Assembly: GCA_900538385.1 (NCBI GenBank)
Contig: UWSO01000051.1
Coordinates: forward strand, 1-9,172
DNA: 9,172 nt
Direction of reading: 5' to 3'
From: an uncultured Porphyromonas sp.
Lineage (GTDB): Bacteria; Bacteroidota; Bacteroidia; Bacteroidales; Porphyromonadaceae
The position numbers and the translations under genes are program-made. A model generated the notes under the pieces. That model did no database searches. It saw only the letters and a program-made list of their open reading frames with translations, and was not told the DNA's origin. Position 1 is the stretch's first letter; each line of letters opens with the position of its first letter. This document shows positions 1 through 6,864 of the stretch, one piece after another.

Positions 1-113
1 TTCGGAAGTATCAAATGAAACTTCGGAAGAATCAAATCATAAGTCCGAAGAATTTGCAGTTTCCTCGGGAGCAAATCAAAAATATCCACCGAGCTATTTG
101 GGAATTCCTAGGG
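1..113. repeat. Decayed copy of 21-bp tandem repeat element
   Basis: Positions 1-20 and 21-41 are two good copies of a 21-bp unit whose core reads CTTCGGARGAATCAAA (the first lacks its leading C because the window begins there). Positions 42-62 are a degenerate third copy. After them, 74-93 resembles the flank of the related element at 8881-8897 (AAAAATATCCAC followed by GAG). Imperfect palindromic cores CCTCGGGA, CACCGAG and CCTAGG then follow at roughly 20-23 bp spacing. The unit orientation is the same as in the better-preserved copy at 8910-8990. It seems to be a dispersed intergenic repeat. No coding function is supported; the element extends past the left edge, so its full size is unknown. 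Confidence 0.7.
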
Positions 114-147
114 AGGAATTGGAACAAGCTTATTTTTATATGCGTCA

Positions 148-159
148 GCCCTGCGGGGC
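148..159 (-). terminator. Weak stem-loop downstream of the Fur-family gene
   Basis: GCCC and GGGC form a short GC-rich hairpin with a four-base loop, 34 bases beyond the stop codon of the Fur-family gene. On the minus strand it is followed by an A/T-rich stretch that is mostly A rather than a run of T, so it is a poor match to an intrinsic terminator. It could instead be a fragment of a dispersed repeat. Nothing else is seen between the repeat at the left edge and the stop codon. Confidence 0.25.
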
Positions 160-192
160 GTCTTGATGCTTTGGATCCCGATGTCTGCGCCC

Positions 193-621
193 TTAGAGGT
201 GCCTATGCTGGCAGTGGGGACAGATCCCCTTGATGACGAAGGATATGGCATGGGCACTGTACCCTTTGGGGAGGCGTAGGGGAGGCACCTCAAGCATCTC
301 CATGCAGTAGGAGTGCTGGCATCGCTCGCAGTAGAAGTGTATGTGCTCATCCTCACCGAGGCAGACGCCGTCGCTGGCGCAGAGCTCATAGTTGCACACG
401 CCCCGCCCATCCTCGAAGGCGTGGACGATGTCATGCGCTAGGAAGAGCGTCAGCACCCGTGAGATGCTCGACTTATCCATCGGGTAGAGCGTCGTCTCCA
501 ACTCGTTGAGATTCATCGGTTGCGTTGCCGCCATCAAGGCGCGCAGCACTAAGATGCGGTTTGCCGTGGTACGTACTCCCTTTTGCTTGAAGTACTCTGC
601 TAAGTCATCATGTCTCGTCAT
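193..621 (-). CDS. Fur-family metal-responsive transcriptional regulator (Fur/Zur/PerR type)
   Basis: A 142-residue protein of normal length for the Fur family: dimeric DNA-binding repressors that use a metal corepressor to control metal uptake, efflux or peroxide stress genes in the cytoplasm. The N-terminal winged helix spans about residues 5-75, with the typical 'VRTTANRILVLRAL' start and the helix around KSSISRVL (50-57). The C-terminal dimerisation and metal domain has HIHFYCERC (H93, H95, C98, C101) and a second pair, C134-x-x-C137, near the end. The two CxxC pairs are the structural zinc site seen in Zur, PerR and many Fur proteins; H93/H95 fit a regulatory metal site. The gene is divergent from dnaK and has its own -7 promoter box at 657-664. 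Subtype is not settled by sequence. A Zur-like zinc role is suggested by the P1B-2 ATPase in the same window and the palindrome in front of it, but that is inference. An upstream ATG in the leader is out of frame or stopped, so 621 is the best start. Confidence 0.9.
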   Translation of the reverse strand: MTRHDDLAEYFKQKGVRTTANRILVLRALMAATQPMNLNELETTLYPMDKSSISRVLTLFLAHDIVHAFEDGRGVCNYELCASDGVCLGEDEHIHFYCERCQHSYCMEMLEVPPLRLPKGYSAHAISFVIKGICPHCQHRHL

Positions 622-656
622 CGCTCAGAAGCTTTTGCTGTGAAGATCCATCGCCC

Positions 657-664
657 CAAAGGTA
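657..664 (-). promoter_or_regulatory. Bacteroidota -7 promoter box for the Fur-family gene
   Basis: On the minus strand the sequence reads TACCTTTG, a perfect match to the Bacteroidota housekeeping -7 consensus TAnnTTTG. It lies 35 bases upstream of the ATG at 621, giving a leader of about 30 bases. No TTTG -33 element is visible at the expected distance, where a heptad repeat begins instead. The box and adjoining bases closely resemble those upstream of the RhuM gene. Confidence 0.6.
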
Positions 665-669
665 CGAAA

Positions 670-720
670 TTAGAGGATAGAAGTTAGAGATTAGAAATTA
701 GATGTTAGAGATTAGGAATT
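670..720. repeat. Seven-copy TTAGAGA heptad tandem repeat
   Basis: Seven consecutive 7-bp units run from 670 to 718: ttagagg, atagaag, ttagaga, ttagaaa, ttagatg, ttagaga, ttaggaa, followed by a final tt. Consensus is TTAGAGA. The array abuts the -7 box of the Fur-family gene and occupies the place where its -33 element should be. Shorter versions occur at 2904-2916, 4051-4064 and, in the opposite orientation, about 8830-8843, so it is a dispersed simple repeat and not a one-off. Confidence 0.8.
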
Positions 721-801
721 CGTCTGAGCGGTTCAGCGGTGGCGTGCTACAGCTGTCTGACTCGGTGGCACTTTGTCATAATGTCGCAGAGGAGAGCTTT
801 G

Positions 802-816
802 TGGCACAATGTTTGA
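802..816 (+). promoter_or_regulatory. Candidate sigma-54-type (-24/-12) promoter for dnaK
   Basis: TGGCAC, five bases, then TTGA matches the sigma-54 consensus TGGCAC-N5-TTGCW except for the last informative base. It faces dnaK and would start transcription near 828, leaving a leader of about 80 bases. No TAnnTTTG housekeeping box is visible in the dnaK upstream region, unlike the other four genes. A second GTGGCAC occurs 36 bases upstream at 765-771 but lacks a TTGC-like partner. A weaker housekeeping alternative is TTTG at 772-775 with GAGCTTTG at 794-801. The last 30 bases before the ATG are A-rich, as is common in this phylum. Confidence 0.35.
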
Positions 817-908
817 TATCTATGAGATGTAAGCGTCTGACTTATGGATGAACCAGGTCAGCCGCCAGAGACATTAACAAATAAGAAATCAACAAACAAC
901 ACAATACT

Positions 909-2828
909 ATGGGTAAGATAATTGGTATAGACTTAGGAACTACAAATTCATGTGTAGCAGTTCTGGAGGGTGGCGAGAGCAAGGTCATCCCCAACAGCGA
1001 GGGACGTATGACGACTCCCTCAGTAGTAGCATTCGTAGAGGGTGGTGAGCGCAAGGTGGGTGACCCCGCTAAGCGTCAGGCTATCACGAACCCGACGAAT
1101 ACGATCTACTCGATCAAGCGCTTCATGGGTGAGACCTATGAGCAGATAGAGAAGGAGGCCGAGCGCGTCCCCTTTAAGGTGGTCAAGGGTGATAACGACA
1201 CTCCTCGTGTAGACATCGACGGACGTCTCTACACGCCTCAGGAGATATCCGCAATGATCCTTCAGAAGATGAAGAAGACGGCTGAGGACTACCTCGGCAC
1301 AGAAGTCACCGATGCGGTGATCACGGTGCCCGCTTACTTCAACGACTCACAGCGTCAGGCTACTAAGGAGGCTGGCGAGATCGCTGGACTCAAGGTTCGC
1401 CGTATCGTCAACGAGCCTACGGCTGCTTCGCTAGCTTACGGTCTTGACAAGAAGGGCTCCGATATGAAGATTGCGGTCTTCGACCTCGGTGGTGGTACGT
1501 TCGATATCTCTATCCTAGAGCTAGGTGATGGCGTCTTTGAGGTGAGGTCAACGAATGGTGACACGCACCTCGGTGGTGACGACTTTGACCATGTTATCAT
1601 TGACTGGCTCGCTGAGGAGTTTATGAAGGACGAAGGTGTCGATCCACGCAAGGACAATATGGCACTGCAGCGTCTCAAGGAGGCTGCTGAGCGTGCTAAG
1701 ATAGAGCTCTCTAGCTCAACCTCAACGGAGATCAACCTGCCTTATTTGATCCCTGTAGATGGCATCGCTAAGCACCTCGTTCGTACGCTGACACGTGCTA
1801 AGTTTGAGCAGCTAGCTGACAAACTGATCCACGCTTGCGTAGCTCCCTGTGAGCAGGCACTCAAGGATGCAGGTCTTACAGCGAGTGACATCAATGAGGT
1901 GATCCTCGTAGGTGGCTCGACACGTATCCCCGCTATCCAAGATATCGTCAAGAAGATCTTTAACCAGGAGCCTTCTAAGGGTGTGAACCCCGATGAGGTG
2001 GTCGCTTGCGGTGCAGCTATCCAGGGAGCTGTCCTAACGGGCGAGGTAAAGGATGTCCTACTTCTCGATGTGACTCCTCTGTCACTCGGTCTGGAGACGA
2101 TGGGTGGCGTGATGACTCGTCTGATCGATGCGAATACGACCATTCCAACGAAGAAGAGTCAGATCTTCACCACAGCTGTGGACAACCAACCTTCAGTAGA
2201 GATCCACGTCCTACAGGGTGAGCGTTCGCTAGCTAAGGATAATAAGAGTATCGGTCGCTTTAACCTAGATGGTATCGCACCGGCACCTCGTCAGACGCCT
2301 CAGATCGAGGTTACCTTTGACATTGATGCAAATGGTATCCTCAATGTCACGGCTGTCGACAAGGCTACGGGTAAGCAGCAGAACATCCGCATCGAGGCTT
2401 CGAGCGGTCTGAGCGATGACGAGATCAAGCGTATGAAGCAGGAGGCTGAGGCAAACGCTAAGGCTGACGAGGAGGCTAAGAATCGTATCGACAAGCTCAA
2501 CCAGGCAGACAGCATGATCTTCTCTACGGAGAAGCAGCTCAAGGAGCTAGGCGACAAGATCCCTGCCGACAAGAAGGCTCCTATCGAGGCGGCTCTAGAG
2601 AACCTGCGCAAGGCACACAAGGCGGAGGACATCCCTGCTATCGACAAGGCTATGGAGGAGCTGAACACAGCCTTCCACGCCGCTACCGAGCAGATGTACA
2701 ATCAGGCTAATGCACAGCAGCAGGCTGGCCCTCAGCCAGGAGCTAATGCACAGCCTAATGACAATTCCTCCGCAAAGGGCAACGACTCTGGCGATGTAGC
2801 TGACGCAGACTTTGAGGAGATCAAGTAA
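909..2828 (+). CDS. dnaK: Molecular chaperone DnaK (Hsp70)
   Basis: A 639-residue Hsp70, the usual length for DnaK. It is a cytoplasmic ATP-dependent chaperone that works with DnaJ and GrpE to fold and protect proteins. The nucleotide-binding domain occupies about residues 1-380, beginning with GIDLGTTNSCVAV and including AVFDLGGGTFDIS, NEPTAASLAYG and VGGSTRIP. The conserved interdomain linker and start of the beta-sandwich substrate domain (DVLLLDVTPLSLGLET) lie at about 382-398. An alpha-helical lid follows from about 505 to 600, then a low-complexity Q/N/A/G-rich tail, ending in DADFEEIK, the typical EEVK-like C terminus. dnaJ and grpE are not next to it in this window. The ATG at 909 gives the canonical N terminus. 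Its promoter lacks the housekeeping box found for its neighbours. Confidence 0.99.
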   Translation: MGKIIGIDLGTTNSCVAVLEGGESKVIPNSEGRMTTPSVVAFVEGGERKVGDPAKRQAITNPTNTIYSIKRFMGETYEQIEKEAERVPFKVVKGDNDTPRVDIDGRLYTPQEISAMILQKMKKTAEDYLGTEVTDAVITVPAYFNDSQRQATKEAGEIAGLKVRRIVNEPTAASLAYGLDKKGSDMKIAVFDLGGGTFDISILELGDGVFEVRSTNGDTHLGGDDFDHVIIDWLAEEFMKDEGVDPRKDNMALQRLKEAAERAKIELSSSTSTEINLPYLIPVDGIAKHLVRTLTRAKFEQLADKLIHACVAPCEQALKDAGLTASDINEVILVGGSTRIPAIQDIVKKIFNQEPSKGVNPDEVVACGAAIQGAVLTGEVKDVLLLDVTPLSLGLETMGGVMTRLIDANTTIPTKKSQIFTTAVDNQPSVEIHVLQGERSLAKDNKSIGRFNLDGIAPAPRQTPQIEVTFDIDANGILNVTAVDKATGKQQNIRIEASSGLSDDEIKRMKQEAEANAKADEEAKNRIDKLNQADSMIFSTEKQLKELGDKIPADKKAPIEAALENLRKAHKAEDIPAIDKAMEELNTAFHAATEQMYNQANAQQQAGPQPGANAQPNDNSSAKGNDSGDVADADFEEIK

Positions 2829-2858
2829 TCTCCGATAGAGGTCATATATAAAAGTAGT

Positions 2859-2903
2859 AGCGGGTGGGTCAACGATGGTTGACTCACCCGCTATTGTTGT
2901 TTG
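2859..2903 (+). terminator. Intrinsic terminator after dnaK, probably bidirectional
   Basis: A 15-bp stem with one mismatch (left arm 2859-2873, loop GATG, right arm 2878-2892) is followed by the T-rich ATTGTTGTTTG. It begins 30 bases after the dnaK stop. On the minus strand the hairpin is followed by ACTACTTTTATATA, so it can also end transcription from the convergent RhuM gene. The rest of 2904-3003 holds one and a half TTAGAGA heptads (2904-2916) and no recognisable gene. Confidence 0.85.
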
Positions 2904-3003
2904 ATAGAGATTAGAAGAAGGGAGTAGACTAAGCGTCTGCTACCTTCCTTATATATTCTTTTATAGAAGCTCAGAGCATTGGAGTGATCTGATGCAATCG
3001 GAG

Positions 3004-4002
3004 TTATTGCTTGTCTCCTTTTAATCTTCTCACCTCTTTGTCAAAGTCTGAGACATAGTCTAGGTCTTGCTGTTGGCGAAAGGTCTCGTACTCTTGCTCA
3101 GCCTTTAGCTTAGCCTCCAGGGCGGATATATGTCCAGCATTGTCTAGTAGCGGTCTACCAGCTATGGTTATAAAGCCGTCGAGCAGTTTACTCCAGTCCT
3201 TCATAGTCATAGGGATCTGCTGCTCTGCACGATCCTCGGCTAGGTCTAGGTAAGCAGAGACTAGGCGATTGATAGCAGACATATGCTTCTGGTCGAGGTA
3301 GTTCTTTGCGACTGTAACGTCAGACTTCATCACTTTGCCGTCTGGGGCGTGGCGCCATGTCGTAAGCCCCATATGAGGGAGCTTAGCGTCTGCCCCGTTG
3401 TAAATGATTTCAGCAGCCGTTTGCTCAGAGATAGCCCAGTGGAGCTTGTTTTGCACCGTTGCAAAGAATCGCTTCGTCTCAGGAGATTCTTTGTCGTAAT
3501 CAATGGCAAGCGCATAGATGTCGGTAATCTTCTGATAAAACCTACGTTCGCTAGCTCTTATCTCTCGGATATCCTCGAGCAAGTCCTTAAAGTAGTCTCG
3601 CCCAAAGCTCTCGCCTTGCTTCAGTCGCTTCTTGTCTAGGATATAGCCCTTGGTGATGAACTCATTGAGCGTCTTCGTAGCCCAACGTCTAAATTGCGTT
3701 GCCTGATCTGAATTGACACGATAGCCGACTGCGATGATCGCTTCTAGAGGATAGAGACAGACCTCTCGGCTTACTGAGCGAGACCCTTCTTGTTGAACTA
3801 TTCGGGATTTCCGAATAGTTCCCTCTTCCGATAGCTCTCCCGTGTCGAAGATACTCCTCAAATGCTCATTAATCGTGCTGACATTCACATTAAAGAGCTC
3901 CGACATACGTCTCTGTGTCAGCCAAAAGGTGCCATCCTCATAGTGTACCTGCACGCTGACATCACTGGAGTTACTTGTGTATAGTATTAGTTTGCTGTCC
4001 AT
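3004..4002 (-). CDS. rhuM: RhuM-family (virulence_RhuM) protein, putative DNA-binding accessory protein
   Basis: A 332-residue protein with the full RhuM-family layout. The N terminus holds a helix-turn-helix-like stretch (WLTQRRMSELFNVNVSTINEHLRSIF cut into two parts at residues 27-40 and 41-52). Next is the family signature RIVQQEGSRSVSRE (67-80) and LEAIIAVGYRVNSDQATQFRRWA in the 86-108 region, then a helical C-terminal half with RRFYQKITDIYALAIDYD (153-170) and QNKLHWAISEQTAAEIIYN (184-202). The C-terminal 40 residues are charged and probably coiled. RhuM was named in a Salmonella pathogenicity island; its biochemical role is not established, and relatives are common in variable islands, often beside restriction or toxin-antitoxin genes. 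Here it stands alone, 55 bases after the TonB receptor gene, with its own -7 box. An exact 10-bp inverted repeat lies inside the gene. The sequence looks more A/T-rich than its neighbours, consistent with acquisition. Confidence 0.9.
   Translation of the reverse strand: MDSKLILYTSNSSDVSVQVHYEDGTFWLTQRRMSELFNVNVSTINEHLRSIFDTGELSEEGTIRKSRIVQQEGSRSVSREVCLYPLEAIIAVGYRVNSDQATQFRRWATKTLNEFITKGYILDKKRLKQGESFGRDYFKDLLEDIREIRASERRFYQKITDIYALAIDYDKESPETKRFFATVQNKLHWAISEQTAAEIIYNGADAKLPHMGLTTWRHAPDGKVMKSDVTVAKNYLDQKHMSAINRLVSAYLDLAEDRAEQQIPMTMKDWSKLLDGFITIAGRPLLDNAGHISALEAKLKAEQEYETFRQQQDLDYVSDFDKEVRRLKGDKQ
3796..3820. other. Perfect 10-bp inverted repeat inside the RhuM gene
   Basis: AACTATTCGG, five-base loop GATTT, then CCGAATAGTT: perfect arms of ten bases. 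It covers codons 61-69 (GTIRKSRIV) of the RhuM gene. It could form a hairpin in the message or be a dyad operator for a dimeric DNA-binding protein, possibly RhuM itself. Coincidence of codon choice is unlikely for exact ten-base arms but not excluded. Confidence 0.7.
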
Positions 4003-4037
4003 CTATATGACTTTCGTATGCCTACGTTTCACGAATC

Positions 4038-4045
4038 CAAAGATA
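4038..4045 (-). promoter_or_regulatory. Bacteroidota -7 promoter box for the RhuM gene
   Basis: On the minus strand this reads TATCTTTG, matching TAnnTTTG, 35 bases upstream of the ATG at 4002, the same distance as for the Fur-family gene. Just upstream, 4051-4064 carries two TTAGAGG/TTAGAAG heptads that overlap the last codons of the TonB receptor gene. The 28-bp block from the box through the heptads differs from the one in front of the Fur-family gene at only three positions. No TTTG -33 box is seen. Confidence 0.55.
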
Positions 4046-4057
4046 CGGAATTAGAGG

Positions 4058-6517
4058 TTAGAAGCGGACGATGAGCGAGGCGTCGTATTGGCGTCCCGTC
4101 AGGTAGTTTGGCACGGCGTATTGGTTGCGGTAAGCGTCCGAGAGCCAGTAGTAAGAGCCGATGTTGGTCATGTCAAAGAGGTTGAAGATATTCACCCCGA
4201 TCGAGACCTTGCTGAGTGCGTGTAACCAGCGCCACTTACCTGGCTGGGACTCCTCACGATCCCAGAGCGTGTACTGCATACCGATGTCGACACGCTTGTA
4301 AGCCGTGCCACGGAAGAGCGGGCGACCAAAGCCCTCGGCAGCGTTGAGCTGAGGTAGTCCTCCCGTCAGCACGCCTCTCAAGCTGAGCGTGATACGTTTG
4401 TAGCCAGGGAAGTAGTCCTGGAAGAAGAGCGACAGGTTGTAGTCTGGCACGTGTGGTAGTGGCATCTCGCCATATCCCTCGATGGTCTGCCGGCCACGCA
4501 TCAGCGAGGCGGTAAACCACGAGTCTACGTCTGGGACAAACTCCCCAAAGAGTTTGACATCTAGCCCTACGATGTAGCCGGTGCCGAGGTTTTGGCCTAG
4601 GTAGCGCTGCTTGACATTGTCCACGTAGTAGGGATTGATGCGAAAGAGATGCTTGTAGTAGCCCTCGGCGGTGAGGCGAAACTTGCGATCCGCCACGAGG
4701 AAGTTGTAGTCCACACCGACCAAGGCTTGTGCTGACCCTTGCGAACGAACCTGATCGTTGAGCAGTACCGACTGATTGCCCATAGCGTCAGCCTCGATGA
4801 TGCGGATCTCCTTGTAAAAGGGGCTCTGGTAGTAGAGTCCTCCAGCAGCTCTCACCAAGAGGTCGGACAGCTCCTTCGGTCGCCACGAAGCAACCAGACG
4901 AGGAGAGAAGTCTGCCTTCTTATTGAACGACCAGAAGCTTCCCCGCACGCCAGCCGTCAGATGATAGCTCCCTGAGGACGTCTGCCACTGCATCTCATCT
5001 TGCAGGTAGAGCGAGGCACGCGCCGAGCGCAGCGAGACGTTGGAGTAGAGATTGCTTTGCATCTTGATCAGCTCGGGATCACGCGGCAGGTTGTAGCCAG
5101 CCGAGTCGAGCTTGACCCACTCAGAGATGTAGTCCGCTATTTGCTCGCCTCGTAGCTCCGCACCCCACATGAGGCGATGCGTCTCGCTGAGACGCTGGTT
5201 ACCACTATAGGCGAGCGCTGCGACTGAGTAGCGGAGCAGGTTGCGAGCATGCTCATGGTTGACACCCGTGGCGAGAAGTTCTTGCTCCTCGCCTCCAGTC
5301 GTCGGGTCAGCCTCTTTTTGCAGATAGTAAGCGCCCGTTATGTCATAGCTCTCCCGCTCGTGGCTGTTGTATAGGCTTAGGTCCAGCCTGTGCGCTCCTC
5401 GACTGCTGGGGCGCCAGTGTAGCGTCAAGGCTCCAAAGAGGGTGGAGAAGCGATCCCGCTCCTGTCCATCGAAGTAGACGGTAAAGTGCTTCGCATTTTG
5501 CAGGGAGCCGACAGTCGTCTCACGCTGCTGCGGACGAAAGCGGTACTGCGTCCAGGAGTAGTAGCCGATGCCCTCGATGCGCCAGCGATCATTAAAGGTG
5601 TAGGTCAGATAGGTCTGCGCATCCGCATAGAAAGGGTTGTACTCGCCGCGGGTCTCCATCTTCGAGAGCATCTGCTGCGTGGTACGCGTTCGGATGCCTG
5701 TGACATGGGTAAAGCGCCCATGCTTGCCCCCCACGTAGAGACTATTATTCATCAACCCAAGAGAGACAGCGCCCTCCAGCTTCGTGGGACGCTTGTACTG
5801 TATGTCTAGGACTGAGGAGAGTCGGTCGCCATAGTGCGCATCGAAGGCTCCAGCCGAAAAGTAAACCCGCTCCACCAGATCGGTATTGACAAAGCTCAAA
5901 CCCTCTTGCTCTGCAGAGCGCACCAGTAACGGGCGGTACACCTCGATACCATTGACGTAGACAAGGTTCTCATCGAAGCTTCCTCCACGCACATTGTACT
6001 GGGTGCTCAGCTCGTTGTGCTGTGTGACCCCTGCATAGGTCGCCACCATCGACTCGATGCTACGTGTCGGCGAAGCCTCCATGGCGAGCGTCTGAGTCGT
6101 GATCCGCTCCATACTGGGGGGACGCGCCTCGCCTCGTACCGTCACGGTACTCAAGGCGGTGGCACTCTCTCCCAGCATCGGGTTAAAGTGCATATCTCGT
6201 GAGATCCCCTGTGGGTAAACTTGACGCACCGTCTGATAACCGATAGAGCTGTAGGTGACCACCACGCTGTCGGTCGTCGGGGTTAGCTCCAGGCGGTAAG
6301 CACCCGTCAAGTCGCTCCAAGTGCCGATGGTCGTACCCTCGACACGCACCGAGGCAAACTCAATCGGCTCACGGTCACGATCTAAGACGTAACCCGTGAG
6401 CGCCACACGGTGAGGCATCGCGACTGCCGTCGTGTCGGTCGTCTGACCGTGAAGAGCCAGTGCGCTACCCTGCAGTAGTAGGCAAAGCAGTAGGACGATG
6501 TAGTGAAGTGATCTCAT
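4058..6517 (-). CDS. TonB-dependent outer-membrane receptor with carboxypeptidase-regulatory-like domain
   Basis: An 819-residue outer-membrane transporter powered by TonB-ExbBD. It begins with a signal peptide (residues 1 to about 24: basic start, hydrophobic IVLLLCLLLQGSALA). A CarboxypepD_reg-like beta-sandwich follows at about 38-104 (TGYVLDRDREPIEFASVRV), typical of Bacteroidota receptors. The plug domain is at about 121-243, with LSTVTVRG, QYNVRGGSFDENLVYVNG (173-190) and GDRLSSVLDIQYK. The remainder is the beta barrel, ending in the terminal phenylalanine (IVRF) needed for barrel assembly. It is shorter than SusC-type glycan receptors (about 1000 residues) and has no SusD partner beside it, so glycan import is unlikely. 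The substrate is unknown; metal complexes are possible given the adjacent metal ATPase. The ATG at 6517 preserves the signal peptide, and the next in-frame Met (residue 34) would remove it. No terminator is seen before the RhuM gene. Confidence 0.93.
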   Translation of the reverse strand: MRSLHYIVLLLCLLLQGSALALHGQTTDTTAVAMPHRVALTGYVLDRDREPIEFASVRVEGTTIGTWSDLTGAYRLELTPTTDSVVVTYSSIGYQTVRQVYPQGISRDMHFNPMLGESATALSTVTVRGEARPPSMERITTQTLAMEASPTRSIESMVATYAGVTQHNELSTQYNVRGGSFDENLVYVNGIEVYRPLLVRSAEQEGLSFVNTDLVERVYFSAGAFDAHYGDRLSSVLDIQYKRPTKLEGAVSLGLMNNSLYVGGKHGRFTHVTGIRTRTTQQMLSKMETRGEYNPFYADAQTYLTYTFNDRWRIEGIGYYSWTQYRFRPQQRETTVGSLQNAKHFTVYFDGQERDRFSTLFGALTLHWRPSSRGAHRLDLSLYNSHERESYDITGAYYLQKEADPTTGGEEQELLATGVNHEHARNLLRYSVAALAYSGNQRLSETHRLMWGAELRGEQIADYISEWVKLDSAGYNLPRDPELIKMQSNLYSNVSLRSARASLYLQDEMQWQTSSGSYHLTAGVRGSFWSFNKKADFSPRLVASWRPKELSDLLVRAAGGLYYQSPFYKEIRIIEADAMGNQSVLLNDQVRSQGSAQALVGVDYNFLVADRKFRLTAEGYYKHLFRINPYYVDNVKQRYLGQNLGTGYIVGLDVKLFGEFVPDVDSWFTASLMRGRQTIEGYGEMPLPHVPDYNLSLFFQDYFPGYKRITLSLRGVLTGGLPQLNAAEGFGRPLFRGTAYKRVDIGMQYTLWDREESQPGKWRWLHALSKVSIGVNIFNLFDMTNIGSYYWLSDAYRNQYAVPNYLTGRQYDASLIVRF

Positions 6518-6523
6518 CGCTTA

Positions 6524-6531
6524 CAAAGGTA
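6524..6531 (-). promoter_or_regulatory. -7 promoter box immediately before the TonB receptor start
   Basis: TACCTTTG on the minus strand matches TAnnTTTG and ends only six bases before the ATG at 6517. If used, the transcript would start within a few bases of the start codon, giving a leaderless or nearly leaderless message. The three other TAnnTTTG boxes in the window sit 26-35 bases from their start codons. No clear -33 TTTG lies at the usual distance. Confidence 0.45.
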
Positions 6532-6592
6532 GACAAAAGTCGCAAGCTGTGAGCGATGTTTGTCGTCTGTTGTGTCAAAGCGAAAGTGTAAC

Positions 6593-6737
6593 GATGAAAC
6601 GTGTAACCCTTTGTAGGGACGCTCGGTCCGAGCGTCCGTCCCCGTTGAATCCACGATGCTGTAACTTTCGTTCTACAACGGACGCCCTCTCGCTAGATAC
6701 TAGCCGAGCGTCCCTACAGCGGGTTGCACGTCTCATC
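6593..6737. repeat. REP/MITE-like inverted repeat element (about 145 bp)
   Basis: Two 34-base arms (6593-6626 and 6704-6737) are inverted copies matching at 30 positions; their inner part contains GTAGGGACGCTCGG. Inside the left end lies a second perfect hairpin, GGACGCTCGG, T, CCGAGCGTCC (6617-6637). The 77 bases between the arms contain no credible gene. The element sits between the TonB receptor promoter and the end of the metal ATPase gene. Its termini resemble those of the smaller element at 6782-6831, so both belong to one dispersed family. Confidence 0.75.
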
Positions 6738-6781
6738 ACTATACGTCAGGTGTGTCCTCTGCATCAAATCGATACGAGTAA

Positions 6782-6831
6782 CCCTTTGTAGGAACGCACG
6801 GCTCGTGCGTCCGTTGCGTCCCTACAAAGGG
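6782..6831 (-). repeat. Nested hairpin related to the upstream REP-like element; possible terminator of the ATPase gene
   Basis: Perfect 11-base outer arms CCCTTTGTAGG (6782-6792) and CCTACAAAGGG (6821-6831) enclose a second perfect hairpin, ACGCACG, GCT, CGTGCGT (6794-6810). It shares CCCTTTGTAGG-ACGC with the left arm of the 6593-6737 element. It begins 33 bases past the stop codon of the P-type ATPase gene and could terminate its transcript, although the minus-strand sequence after it is not a T run. Confidence 0.7.
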
Positions 6832-6864
6832 CTATTTATTTATAGGTGTGAGACGAAGCTCGGC

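Noticed and set aside
15..233. 72-codon plus-strand frame at the left edge
   Set aside because: It starts in the 21-bp repeat and ends antisense to the Fur-family gene; no domain or conserved feature is visible.
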